From assembly GCF_003287455.1 (NCBI RefSeq), contig NZ_PRLC01000006.1, positions 1 to 64,000 on the forward strand: 64,000 nucleotides of DNA, in the 5' to 3' direction. Of the stretch, positions 33,191 to 40,835 are shown piece after piece. The translations under genes were made by a program, and so were the position numbers. The notes below the pieces were generated by a model. It worked only from the letters and a program-made list of their open reading frames with translations, was not told the DNA's origin and did not search any database. Source of the stretch: Faecalibacterium hattorii. Its GTDB lineage: Bacteria; Bacillota; Clostridia; Oscillospirales; Ruminococcaceae. How positions within the stretch are numbered: position 1 is the first letter of the stretch; every line of letters starts with the position of its first letter.

Positions 33191-33718
33191 ATGATTTCCG
33201 AAAAAGTCAAAAATCAAATTCAAGTGGTGCAGGGTGATATTACCAAACTGGACTGTGACGGCATCGTGAATGCGGCCAATCGCAGTCTGCTGGGTGGCGG
33301 CGGTGTGGATGGTGCCATCCACCGGGCAGCAGGGCCGGAATTGTTGGCGGAGTGCCGCACGCTGCACGGCTGCCGCACCGGAGAAGCAAAAATCACTAAG
33401 GGCTACCGGTTGAGAGCAAAGTATATCATTCATACAGTGGGGCCGATTTATTCCGGCACAGCAGAGGATGCCGCGCAGCTGGCGGACTGCTACCGCAATT
33501 CGCTGAACCTTGCCAAAGAGCATGATGTCCATAGCATTGCCTTCCCGGCAATTTCGACCGGCGTGTATGGCTACCCGCTGGAAGATGCCACGGAGATTGC
33601 GGTCAAAACAGTGGCGCAGTGGCTGGAAGCACATGCGGATTACGCAATGCAGGTGATGTTCTGCTGCTTCGATGCCCGGACGGAGCGGGTGTATCAGACA
33701 AAAATGAAAATGGAGTAA
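33191..33718 (+). CDS. Macrodomain protein (O-acetyl-ADP-ribose deacetylase-like)
   Basis: 175 aa from ATG 33191. The ADP-ribose binding motifs are [54 protein letters not shown] and [18 protein letters not shown]. This is the MacroD/YmdB-type macrodomain, which removes or hydrolyses ADP-ribose adducts or O-acetyl-ADP-ribose. It starts 10 bp after the isochorismatase-like gene. Its last codons (QTKMKME) recur as an isolated remnant at 61984-62010. Confidence 0.93.
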   Translation: MISEKVKNQIQVVQGDITKLDCDGIVNAANRSLLGGGGVDGAIHRAAGPELLAECRTLHGCRTGEAKITKGYRLRAKYIIHTVGPIYSGTAEDAAQLADCYRNSLNLAKEHDVHSIAFPAISTGVYGYPLEDATEIAVKTVAQWLEAHADYAMQVMFCCFDARTERVYQTKMKME

Positions 33719-33721
33719 AGA

Positions 33722-34003
33722 TTGAAATACAGAGAAATCGCAGACGGCATTTTTGTTGACCGTCCCAACCGCTTTATTGCCCATGTGGAAGTGAATGGAG
33801 CAGTGGAAACCGTCCATGTCAAGAATACCGGGCGGTGCAAGGAGCTATTGCTGCCCGGCACTGCGGTGCGGCCAAATGTCAGCACACAGCCGGAGTTTGG
33901 CACGGCACTGGCCGAAGCAAAGGCCGCTGGTGTGCAGGTGCTGTTTTTGCTCTGCCATGTAGGGCGGGATAGTCTGGAAATCGTGGAGCAGAGGGAAGGG
34001 TGA
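33722..34003 (+). pseudogene. sfsA: sfsA with a 384-bp in-frame internal deletion
   Basis: A 93-codon frame that begins KYREIADGIFVDRPNRFIAH and ends FGTALAEAKAAGVQVLFLLC like the full 221-aa SfsA at 62014. It lacks the middle 128 residues, including the nuclease-like core (RIDFYM and LLEVKGCTL). The break joins AVR directly to PNV. Start TTG 33722 and the GGAG ribosome site are preserved. The shortened protein could be made but should be inactive. Confidence 0.88.
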
Positions 34004-34113
34004 AGACGGCAGAAAAACGCTTTGCGTGATTCAGTCACAGAAATCATAAATAGGAAATGTTATCATATAGACACAAGAAACACACCGATAACATTCCAAT
34101 GGAGGATTTCGAT

Positions 34114-34491
34114 ATGAAGGCAAAGTTTTACATCTGCAATCACTGCGGCAACCTCGTCACTACCATCCATAACGCAGGCGTTCCGCTGGTCTGCTGCGGG
34201 GAGAAAATGAAAGAGCTGGTTCCCAATACGGTGGAAGCCAGCGGCGAGAAGCATCTGCCGGTGGCAGAGCTTTCCGGCAGTCGTCTCACGGTCACAGTGG
34301 GCGCGGTGGAGCACCCCATGGCGGATGTTCACTATATTCAGTGGATTTTTGTGGAGACTGAGAACGGCGGGCAGATCCGCTATCTGAATCCGGGGCAGGC
34401 TCCCGGCACTGTTTTTGAACTGGGAAGTGAAAAGCCGGTGGCCGTTTACGCATACTGCAATCTGCATGGCCTCTGGATGACGAAACTCTGA
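34114..34491 (+). CDS. dfx: Desulfoferrodoxin (superoxide reductase, 2Fe type)
   Basis: 125 aa from ATG 34114, with ribosome site ATGGAGGA. The N-terminal desulforedoxin centre has Cys8, Cys11, Cys27 and Cys28 (CNHCGN, VCCGEKM). The C-terminal active iron site has His ligands in EKHLPV, HPMADVHYIQWI and the Cys-x-x-His of AYCNLHGLWM. It reduces superoxide to hydrogen peroxide with electrons from rubredoxin, complementing FprA. A gutted second copy lies at 61806-61902. Confidence 0.95.
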   Translation: MKAKFYICNHCGNLVTTIHNAGVPLVCCGEKMKELVPNTVEASGEKHLPVAELSGSRLTVTVGAVEHPMADVHYIQWIFVETENGGQIRYLNPGQAPGTVFELGSEKPVAVYAYCNLHGLWMTKL

Positions 34492-34503
34492 TACAATCAA
34501 TGC

Positions 34504-34539
34504 AAACAGGGAGTGATTTGATGTCACTCCCTGTTTTTT
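34504..34539 (+). terminator. Terminator after dfx
   Basis: AACAGGGAGTGA pairs perfectly with TCACTCCCTGTT, followed by TTTT. Confidence 0.92.
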
Positions 34540-34587
34540 GATGAGAATTTAAAGTTGGCTGAAGCATCTTTTCTTTTGACGGTTATC

Positions 34588-34683
34588 ATGGCTATGAATA
34601 ATGTTCAATTTATGTCTGCAAGGAAAGTTGATTTTGCCAAGGAATTGAAAAAGATTACGGCGGACCTCCGGGTATGGGGATAG
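34588..34683 (+). other. Short open frame of 31 codons, probably a fragment
   Basis: Reads MAMNNVQFMSARKVDFAKEL, then KKITADLRVWG. No ribosome site and no recognisable family. It may be the end of a lost gene. No larger gene fits in 34540-34769. Confidence 0.2.
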
Positions 34684-34700
34684 GAAAAAGCAAAATCCTC

Positions 34701-34729
34701 TTTTTCAATGCCCAAAAGCGTGGTAGAAT
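34701..34729 (+). promoter_or_regulatory. Promoter of the DUF523-HAD operon
   Basis: TTTTTC (34701-34706) - 17 bp - TAGAAT (34724-34729) with extended TGG. The same TGG-TANNAT pattern occurs before several other genes of the window. Confidence 0.55.
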
Positions 34730-34769
34730 AGGGAAAAGATTCAGTATCTGAAAAACGGAGCGCGCAACA

Positions 34770-35231
34770 ATGAAGATTCTGGTCAGCGCCTGCCTGCTGG
34801 GCGAAAACTGCAAATACAGCGGCGGAAACAATTACAATCAGGCGGTCTGTGATTTTGCGCGGGGGCATCAGGTGGTTCCGGTCTGCCCGGAGGTTTTGGG
34901 CGGCCTGCCCACACCGCGGTGCCCGGCGGAAATCGTGCAGGGCGCTGTCACGAACAAAGAGGGCATCAATGTGGACCGGGAGTTCCGGGCAGGTGCAGCG
35001 AAAGCCCTTGCCATTGCAAAAGAAAATGGGGTGGAGCTTGCCATCCTGCAATCCCGCAGTCCCAGCTGCGGCGTGAAGGAAATCTACGACGGAACGTTTT
35101 CCGGGACAAAGATTCCCGGACAGGGTGTTTTTGCCAAGATGCTGATGGACGAAGGCATCCGTGTTCTGGATGCCGGGGAATTGCCTAAAATTATCTTGAA
35201 AAATGAGGACGGAAAATGTCAATCAAACTGA
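34770..35231 (+). CDS. DUF523 family protein
   Basis: 153 aa. Starts ILVSACLLGENCKYSGGNNY and contains VVPVCPEVLGGLPTPRCPAE and LQSRSPSCGVKEIYDGTFSG. The conserved Cys residues and SPSCG motif are typical for DUF523, a widespread small family whose reaction is not settled. Its last 16 bp overlap the start of the HAD gene, so the two are translationally coupled. Confidence 0.9.
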   Translation: MKILVSACLLGENCKYSGGNNYNQAVCDFARGHQVVPVCPEVLGGLPTPRCPAEIVQGAVTNKEGINVDREFRAGAAKALAIAKENGVELAILQSRSPSCGVKEIYDGTFSGTKIPGQGVFAKMLMDEGIRVLDAGELPKIILKNEDGKCQSN

Positions 35232-35992
35232 TTTGCAGCGACATTGACGGTACGCTGCTGCAATACGGCAAAAAGGAACTGGAAGACGAGATCTTTGAGC
35301 AGATACGGGAGCTGCATCGGCGCGGCATTCTGTTTTGCCCGGCATCCGGCCGGCAGTATACCAGCCTGCGCAAGCTCTTTGCACCGGTGGCGGACTGCTG
35401 TGTGTTTCTCTGCGAAAACGGCGGCGTGATCTATAAGGACGAACAGTGCATCGCCAAGAATCCGATGCCCCGTGCATTGGCCGAAGAAATTGCCAACGAC
35501 CTGTGGACCCGCAGCGACGGGCAGGGCGAAGTGATGCTTTCCGGCCAGAATACTGCATACCTGATGGAGCGGGGTCTGGGAATGCTCAAGCGTATTCAGT
35601 TCATCGGGAACAATTATCAAATCATCCATGACCCTTCCGAGGTGCCGGAGGAGATCACAAAAGTATCGGTGTATCTGCACGAGGGCGTGGGGGCCTATAC
35701 AGAACGGTTTGTCCCACGATGGAAAGGGGCGAACTGCGCTGTGGCAGGGCCGTACTGGATCGACACCACCTTTGCCAACAAGGGCATCGGTGTGCGCAGC
35801 ATCTGCAAGACTCTGGACATCGCCCTTGCCGATGTGATGGCTTTTGGCGACAATTATAACGATGTGTCGATGCTGGACATTGTGGGTGTGCCCTACATTA
35901 TGGATGGTGCCGCCGCACCGCTGCGGGAAAAGTACCCGAACCATACACCCCGCCCAGAGGATGTGCTGCGGGAGTTCTTGAAGCAGAACTGA
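35216..35992 (+). CDS. HAD-family hydrolase, Cof subfamily
   Basis: 258 aa. Motif I is SDIDGTLL (nucleophile Asp), motif II is in FCPASGRQYTSL, and motif IV is MAFGDNYNDVSMLDIVG, with Lys in ITKVSVYLHE. A cap domain lies between. Cof-type HADs dephosphorylate sugar phosphates, nucleotides or PLP. The substrate is not evident here. Overlaps DUF523. Confidence 0.9.
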   Translation: MSIKLICSDIDGTLLQYGKKELEDEIFEQIRELHRRGILFCPASGRQYTSLRKLFAPVADCCVFLCENGGVIYKDEQCIAKNPMPRALAEEIANDLWTRSDGQGEVMLSGQNTAYLMERGLGMLKRIQFIGNNYQIIHDPSEVPEEITKVSVYLHEGVGAYTERFVPRWKGANCAVAGPYWIDTTFANKGIGVRSICKTLDIALADVMAFGDNYNDVSMLDIVGVPYIMDGAAAPLREKYPNHTPRPEDVLREFLKQN

Positions 35993-36020
35993 ATTTTGCA
36001 CGCATGTGTGCAAAATTCAA
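35991..36020. promoter_or_regulatory. Inverted repeat after the HAD gene
   Basis: GAATTTTGCAC and GTGCAAAATTC form a perfect 11-bp inverted repeat around a 6-nt centre, overlapping the HAD stop codon. No long T-run follows, so it is either a weak terminator or a regulator site for the downstream phosphatase gene. Confidence 0.5.
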
Positions 36021-36049
36021 AATGATACGATATAAGGAAATATTTTGAC

Positions 36050-36499
36050 ATGACGAAAGTGCTTTTCATCTGCCACGGCAACATTTGCCGCAGCCCAATG
36101 GCCGAATTTGTAATGAAAGACTTGGTGGCCAAAGCCGGGCTTTCTGATAAATTTGAAATCGCATCCGCGGCCACCAGCACCGAGGAAATCGGCAACCCGG
36201 TCTATCCGCCCGCCCGGCGGAAGCTGGCCGAGCACGGCATCTCCTGCGAGGGTAAAATCGCCCGACAGATGACCCGGAGGGATTACGAAACCTACGATTA
36301 CCTGATCGCCATGGATCACAACAACCTGCGCAATATGGCGCGCTTTGTGGGCGGCGACCCGGAGCATAAAGTGTCTCTGCTGATGGATCATACCCGCCGC
36401 CCCGGCGATGTGGCCGACCCGTGGTATACCGGGGACTTTGAGGCCACTTGGCAGGACGTGCTGGAAGGCTGCACGGCTCTGCTGGAAGAACTGCGCTGA
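36050..36499 (+). CDS. Low-molecular-weight protein tyrosine phosphatase
   Basis: 149 aa. The P-loop CHGNICRS (Cys8, Arg14) lies at the N-terminus and the general acid is in DVADPWYTGDFE. Length and motif order are normal for LMW-PTP, which dephosphorylates tyrosine or arginine residues. It starts a four-gene plus-strand group with pentapeptide protein and Pth2 at short spacings (12 bp and 12 bp). Confidence 0.94.
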   Translation: MTKVLFICHGNICRSPMAEFVMKDLVAKAGLSDKFEIASAATSTEEIGNPVYPPARRKLAEHGISCEGKIARQMTRRDYETYDYLIAMDHNNLRNMARFVGGDPEHKVSLLMDHTRRPGDVADPWYTGDFEATWQDVLEGCTALLEELR

Positions 36500-36511
36500 C
36501 AGGAGAATTTT

Positions 36512-37099
36512 ATGACAGAGCGTTATTGTGAGGGTGAACGGTTTGCTGACCTGTCGTTCACCGAGGAGACTTTTGAGGATTGCGACTTTACCGACTGCGT
36601 GTTTGTGGATTGCTCCTTTACCAAATGCGAACTGGATCATACCACGCTGAACGAGTGCAAATTCGTGCGGTGTGAGATCACAGGTCTGCGCAGCACCCAT
36701 TCTTCGGTGCAGTCGCTGGATTTTGAGGACTGCCGCCTGAATGAAATTGAGTGGGCACCGCTGATGTCCAACGGTGCCTTCCCGGACCCTATCCACACGC
36801 TGAAAGAGTGCAGTCTGAAATATAACACCTTCACCGAAATGAACTTTAACCGTTTCAACTTTTCGGACGGCAACGAAATTGTCGGCTCCATGTTTGCCAA
36901 ATGCGAGATGCAGCTGGCAAATTTCAAGGGCACAGAGCTGCACGAGACGGAGTTTTACCAGTGTGATCTGCGCAAGGCGGATTTCCGGGATGCTACAGGC
37001 TATAAGGTGGACATTCTGGGCAGCCGCCTGAAGGATGCAAAGTTTTCCCTGCCGGAAGCGGTGAATCTGCTGGCAGATTTGAAGATCAAGCTGTCGTAA
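36512..37099 (+). CDS. Pentapeptide-repeat protein
   Basis: 195 aa. Roughly 20 pentapeptide units of the A(D/N)LxX type, such as CDFTDCVFVDCSFTKCELDH and LANFKGTELHETEFYQCDLR. They build a right-handed quadrilateral beta-helix that can mimic DNA. A two-helix insertion lies at about 85-105. Some relatives (Qnr, MfpA) protect gyrase, but that function cannot be assumed. Ribosome site AGGAG, 12 bp after the phosphatase. Confidence 0.9.
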   Translation: MTERYCEGERFADLSFTEETFEDCDFTDCVFVDCSFTKCELDHTTLNECKFVRCEITGLRSTHSSVQSLDFEDCRLNEIEWAPLMSNGAFPDPIHTLKECSLKYNTFTEMNFNRFNFSDGNEIVGSMFAKCEMQLANFKGTELHETEFYQCDLRKADFRDATGYKVDILGSRLKDAKFSLPEAVNLLADLKIKLS

Positions 37100-37111
37100 G
37101 AAGGAGAGAAA

Positions 37112-37564
37112 ATGCGTCAACTCATCATTGCACGAAAAGATCTGCAGATGTCTCCCGGTAAGCTGGCGGCGCAGTGCTGCCACGCTTCGCTGGCGTTCCT
37201 TACCGACCCCATCGGCATGGGACAGGGCGTGGAACCCATCGAGAAAGACGGAGAAATTACCGGCTATCGGGCAGAAATCATGTTGGAGAAAGCAACCTAT
37301 GAAGAATGGTTCGATGGCTCTTTTACCAAAACTATCTGCGGGGCAAAGAACCGCAATCAACTGCTGAAAGCAAAGACCATTGCCGAGGAATTGGGCCTTG
37401 TGGAAAACCGTGATTTTTTCCTCATCCGGGATGCCTGCCACACCGAGCTGGAGCCGGAAGAATTTGATGAAAACGGAGAAGGCATGACCCTGACCTGCAT
37501 CGGGTTCCGTCCGCTGCCGGACGAAATTGCACACCAGATCAGCCATAAGTTCCATTTGTATTGA
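37112..37564 (+). CDS. Pth2-type peptidyl-tRNA hydrolase
   Basis: 150 aa. The core RKDLQMSPGKLAAQCCHASL and FLIRDACHTELEPEE follow the archaeal/eukaryotic Pth2 fold, not the bacterial Pth1. Between them is an unusually long insertion (TDPIGMGQGVEPIEKDGEIT) compared with the roughly 115-residue archaeal enzymes. It would recycle peptidyl-tRNA. A bacterial Pth2 is uncommon, and the canonical pth gene is expected elsewhere. Last gene of the phosphatase-pentapeptide group. Confidence 0.85.
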   Translation: MRQLIIARKDLQMSPGKLAAQCCHASLAFLTDPIGMGQGVEPIEKDGEITGYRAEIMLEKATYEEWFDGSFTKTICGAKNRNQLLKAKTIAEELGLVENRDFFLIRDACHTELEPEEFDENGEGMTLTCIGFRPLPDEIAHQISHKFHLY

Positions 37565-37616
37565 GTGCTGGTTCGCGGAATAATAAAAATAGTCCCGGCC
37601 ATAGAACTCCTTTATT

Positions 37617-38498
37617 TTATAAGCATTTTCCACAGTCACTGCAGCCGTTGCAGATCAACTTGCTGCCGCAGGTCTCGCAGTTTGTGCGGAAATGAGGCAC
37701 ATAGAGATCTTCCTGCGGGATGGGGTAACCCCAGTCGTCCACGAGGTCAAAACGGATGGGCCTTCCCTGAAAGTTCATACCGGATTTATAAGCCATCCGG
37801 CTTTGCAGCTGCTTGCTGGGCAGGTGGTAACGCTTGCCGTCCTTGATGAACACGGTGCCGGTCTCGATAAAGCAGAAGGTCACGTTGGCATCCACGCATT
37901 CCTGCCGGAGAAACTTGACCCAATCAAAATTGCAGGGGCGGGCACCATCGTAATTTTCGCCGCCGCAGATGACCTGCTCGATCTGCCCGGCGGAAAGGTA
38001 CTGCCGGATGCTTACTGGCCCGATGAAGGGTGCGCACATGATGCCCTTGTGCTTGAAGGGCAGGTCAAACAGAATGGGAATGCGCTCATCGGCGCGGCGC
38101 TGATTTTCACAGGTGACGTTGAAAAAGATGTTGTCCCAACCGCTGCCCCAGTCCGGCGGCAGGCACTCCCGTACCCGCTGCGGCCGTTTGGTGAGCAGAA
38201 AAAACACCACATCGCTGCGCTGGCGCATGATGTTCCACGCCTCAGCCCGCCACGGGTCGGCTTCTTCCAAGAAGAAATCCGAGGTCATGCAGACCCGGAT
38301 CTGCTCACCACTCTGGATTTTGTAGTGTCCGGTGCGGTCTTTCTGGAGCGGATAGGAAAAGCCGCTTTTCGTTTTGTAGATCTCGGCTCCGTTCTGGTTC
38401 CGCATCCGGTCGAGAAAATACATGTAGCAGTTCTGGCAGCCCTCGCTGCACTTGACGCAGCCGTGCCATGGATTCCAGATGTCGTGCAGGAAGCTCAC
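37617..38498 (-). CDS. DUF5131 / Gp37-Gp68 family protein
   Basis: 293 aa. The start WNPWHGCVKCSEGCQNCYMY holds four Cys (14, 17, 21, 24) and FFLLTKRPQRVRE and VICGGENYDGARPCNFDWV are diagnostic for DUF5131, phage-associated proteins that look like radical-SAM relatives. The C-terminus has a Cys-rich knuckle (CETCGSKLICNGCSDCGKC). Function is not established. Expressed from its own promoter, opposite to the neighbours. Confidence 0.9.
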   Translation of the reverse strand: MSFLHDIWNPWHGCVKCSEGCQNCYMYFLDRMRNQNGAEIYKTKSGFSYPLQKDRTGHYKIQSGEQIRVCMTSDFFLEEADPWRAEAWNIMRQRSDVVFFLLTKRPQRVRECLPPDWGSGWDNIFFNVTCENQRRADERIPILFDLPFKHKGIMCAPFIGPVSIRQYLSAGQIEQVICGGENYDGARPCNFDWVKFLRQECVDANVTFCFIETGTVFIKDGKRYHLPSKQLQSRMAYKSGMNFQGRPIRFDLVDDWGYPIPQEDLYVPHFRTNCETCGSKLICNGCSDCGKCL

Positions 38499-38513
38499 CT
38501 TCTTTCTGTACCT

Positions 38514-38542
38514 ATTATAATAGCTGCGCGGACAGGAAACAA
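38514..38542 (-). promoter_or_regulatory. Promoter of the DUF5131 gene
   Basis: On the minus strand TTGTTT - 17 bp - TATAAT, about 16 bp upstream of the start codon region. Confidence 0.75.
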
Positions 38543-38660
38543 GAGCACCCCTTGCGCCGCCCCGCCGGATGTGATAAGATTAAATAAAATTTAATAACGC
38601 TTTGTATGAAAACAACTTTAGATAGAATTCCAGTATGATACAATAGAAGGGAATTTGACT

Positions 38661-40460
38661 ATGGCACGATATAGCGTGAATAATTATACGGTGGATGTGC
38701 TTTTGGCGGATATAAAATCCGGTAATATTGCGATTCCGGAAATGCAACGTCCATTTGTATGGGACGCAACGCAAGTGCGTGATTTGATGGATTCGCTCTA
38801 TAAGGGCTTTCCGGTCGGATATATTATCGTATGGCAAAATCCAAGTGTAAAGTTGAAAGACGGAACAGTTGCAATAGGGAAAAAAGTTCTGATCGACGGG
38901 CAACAGCGTATTACTGCTATGGCGGCTGCAATTGTGGGACAGGAGGTTTTAGACAGCCACTATAAATGGAAACGGGTCTGTATTGCGTTTAACCCCATTG
39001 ACGAAATATTTGAAGTGGCAAATTCCGCAAATCAAAAAAGCAGTAAATGGATTCCGGATATTGCAAAAGTGCTGGATGTGTCCTTTGGTTCTTTTTCTTT
39101 TGTGATGGAATATTGCCAGAAAAACGGAATTATGGACAAAGCACAGGAAATCAATGACACAATCAATCGGTTGAGGGCAATACAAAATAATAGCATTGGT
39201 GTTATTACGCTGGCAGAAGATTTGGATATTGACAGTGTAACGGAAATTTTTATTCGAATCAATTCTAAGGGTGTGGTTCTGTCGCAAGCAGATTTTGCAA
39301 TGTCTAAGATTTCTTCGAATGAAATATATAATGGAAATGTGACCCGAAAAACGATTGATTACTTCTGTCATTTATTGGAGTCTCCGGAGGATTTGAAAGA
39401 AATCAAGAAAAATGATGCTGAATTTGCGGCGAGACCGGAATTCGAAGCTATAAAGTGGGCAGCTGCAAAGAATGCACTGATTTATCGCACATGTTATACG
39501 GATATTCTTCGTGTTGCATTTACATATAAATTCAAGCGAGGAAAGCTAGCAGATTTGGTTAGCTTGCTTTCAGGTCGAGATTTTGAAACGCGTGAATTTA
39601 AGATCGAAATAGAAGAGAGGTCGTTCAATCAATTACGTGAGGCAGTTCTGCAAGCGGTGAATCAGACAAATTACGAACGGTATTTGATGATTGTGCGCTC
39701 AGCGGGAATTGTGAAAAAATCGCTGATTCGTTCACAAAATGTTTTGAACTTTGGCTATGCGCTTTTTCTTGCACTTCGTGAACGAAAAGTGGATAGTAAT
39801 CAAATTGAAAAGATTGTACGCAAGTGGCTGGCTTTGTCTATTTTGACGGGAAGATATTCTTCTGGCTCGCCAGAGTCTGCATTTGATTACGACATTAAGA
39901 GATTCTTTGCTTATGATGATCCGATGCAGTACCTGAATATCACAGAGGCGGGCGAATTATCTGAGGCGTACTGGAAGGTAAATCTTGTTCAACGGCTGAA
40001 CACATCGGTTGCGAGCAGTCCATATTTTAATATGTTCCTTGTGGCACAGGTCAAGGCACACGATAAAGGCTTTTTGTCGATGGAAATTGATATTGAGTCC
40101 ATGTTGGAAAACAGAGGCGATATTCACCATTTGTTCCCGAAAAATTACTTGATAAAAAATGGAATTGTGCAAGCACAATACAATCAAATTGCGAATTATG
40201 CTTTTATTCAACAGGAAATCAACATTAAAATTAAAGATAGTTCGCCAGCCCACTATATGACTGAAGTGATAGGGCAATGCAATACGAAAAAGCCTGTTTA
40301 TGGTGGAATCATAGAACAAGATAGGCTGGCTGAAAATCTTAAACAGAATTGTATTCCAGACGGATTTGAAAGCATGGAGATTGGCGACTATCAGGATTTT
40401 CTACAAAGGCGTCGGGAACTGATGGCCGAGAAAATACATCAATACTATGATTCTCTCTGA
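38661..40460 (+). CDS. DUF262 (GmrS-like) - HNH-type (GmrD-like) fusion, candidate type IV restriction/defence protein
   Basis: 599 aa from ATG 38661 (AGAAGGGA 8 bp upstream). The N-terminal DUF262 domain has IPEMQRPFVWDATQVRDLMD and KVLIDGQQRITAM, the ParB/Srx-like NTPase motif of GmrS. The C-terminal part has GDIHHLFPKNYLIKNGI with downstream QIANYAFI, matching the DUF1524/GmrD HNH-type nuclease, with His-His as the likely catalytic pair. This architecture is typical of GmrSD-type enzymes that restrict glucosylated or modified phage DNA. The gene is clearly more AT-rich than its surroundings, and its 3' end abuts a truncated gene, both signs of acquisition. Confidence 0.87.
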   Translation: MARYSVNNYTVDVLLADIKSGNIAIPEMQRPFVWDATQVRDLMDSLYKGFPVGYIIVWQNPSVKLKDGTVAIGKKVLIDGQQRITAMAAAIVGQEVLDSHYKWKRVCIAFNPIDEIFEVANSANQKSSKWIPDIAKVLDVSFGSFSFVMEYCQKNGIMDKAQEINDTINRLRAIQNNSIGVITLAEDLDIDSVTEIFIRINSKGVVLSQADFAMSKISSNEIYNGNVTRKTIDYFCHLLESPEDLKEIKKNDAEFAARPEFEAIKWAAAKNALIYRTCYTDILRVAFTYKFKRGKLADLVSLLSGRDFETREFKIEIEERSFNQLREAVLQAVNQTNYERYLMIVRSAGIVKKSLIRSQNVLNFGYALFLALRERKVDSNQIEKIVRKWLALSILTGRYSSGSPESAFDYDIKRFFAYDDPMQYLNITEAGELSEAYWKVNLVQRLNTSVASSPYFNMFLVAQVKAHDKGFLSMEIDIESMLENRGDIHHLFPKNYLIKNGIVQAQYNQIANYAFIQQEINIKIKDSSPAHYMTEVIGQCNTKKPVYGGIIEQDRLAENLKQNCIPDGFESMEIGDYQDFLQRRRELMAEKIHQYYDSL

Positions 40461-40487
40461 TTTCAAAGGCGAAACTTGATATAAAGG

Positions 40488-40670
40488 GATGCACTTCGCA
40501 ATGCGGTCTCTCTGGGCGGCGACAGCGACACCCTTGCCTGCATCACCGGCGGCATTGCCGAAGCCTTTTATGGGATGCCGCAGAAACTGCGGGACGAGAC
40601 TTTGAAACGTCTGCCGGAGGATATCCGGGAAGGATATGAGCTGTTTCGGTGGAACATCGGCCAGAGATAA
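40488..40670 (+). pseudogene. C-terminal remnant of an ADP-ribosylglycohydrolase
   Basis: 60 codons reading NAVSLGGDSDTLACITGGIA, then EAFYGMPQKLRDETLKRLPE and LFRWNIGQR. GGDSDT is the metal-binding motif at the end of DraG-type ADP-ribosylglycohydrolases. There is no start, and everything upstream is replaced by the AT-rich DUF262 gene. A strong terminator still follows. Confidence 0.85.
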
Positions 40671-40681
40671 GACATTCGGAG

Positions 40682-40738
40682 AACCAAGGAGCAGATACAA
40701 CACACTCGTGATGTGAAGTATCTGCTCCTTGGTTTTTA
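40682..40738 (+). terminator. Terminator of the ADP-ribosylglycohydrolase remnant
   Basis: A 16-bp perfect stem (AACCAAGGAGCAGATA with TATCTGCTCCTTGGTT) and TTTT. Confidence 0.95.
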
Positions 40739-40760
40739 ATAAGACTCGATGAAGGGTGTC

Positions 40761-40789
40761 TTGCATCGGCCTGAAAAATCCGATATACT
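40761..40789 (+). promoter_or_regulatory. Promoter of punA
   Basis: TTGCAT (40761-40766) - 17 bp - TATACT (40784-40789), 47 bp upstream of the start codon. Confidence 0.85.
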
Positions 40790-40835
40790 GAACCCAGAGA
40801 GTATATCGAATTTTTTGGGAAAAGGAGAGAACGGT

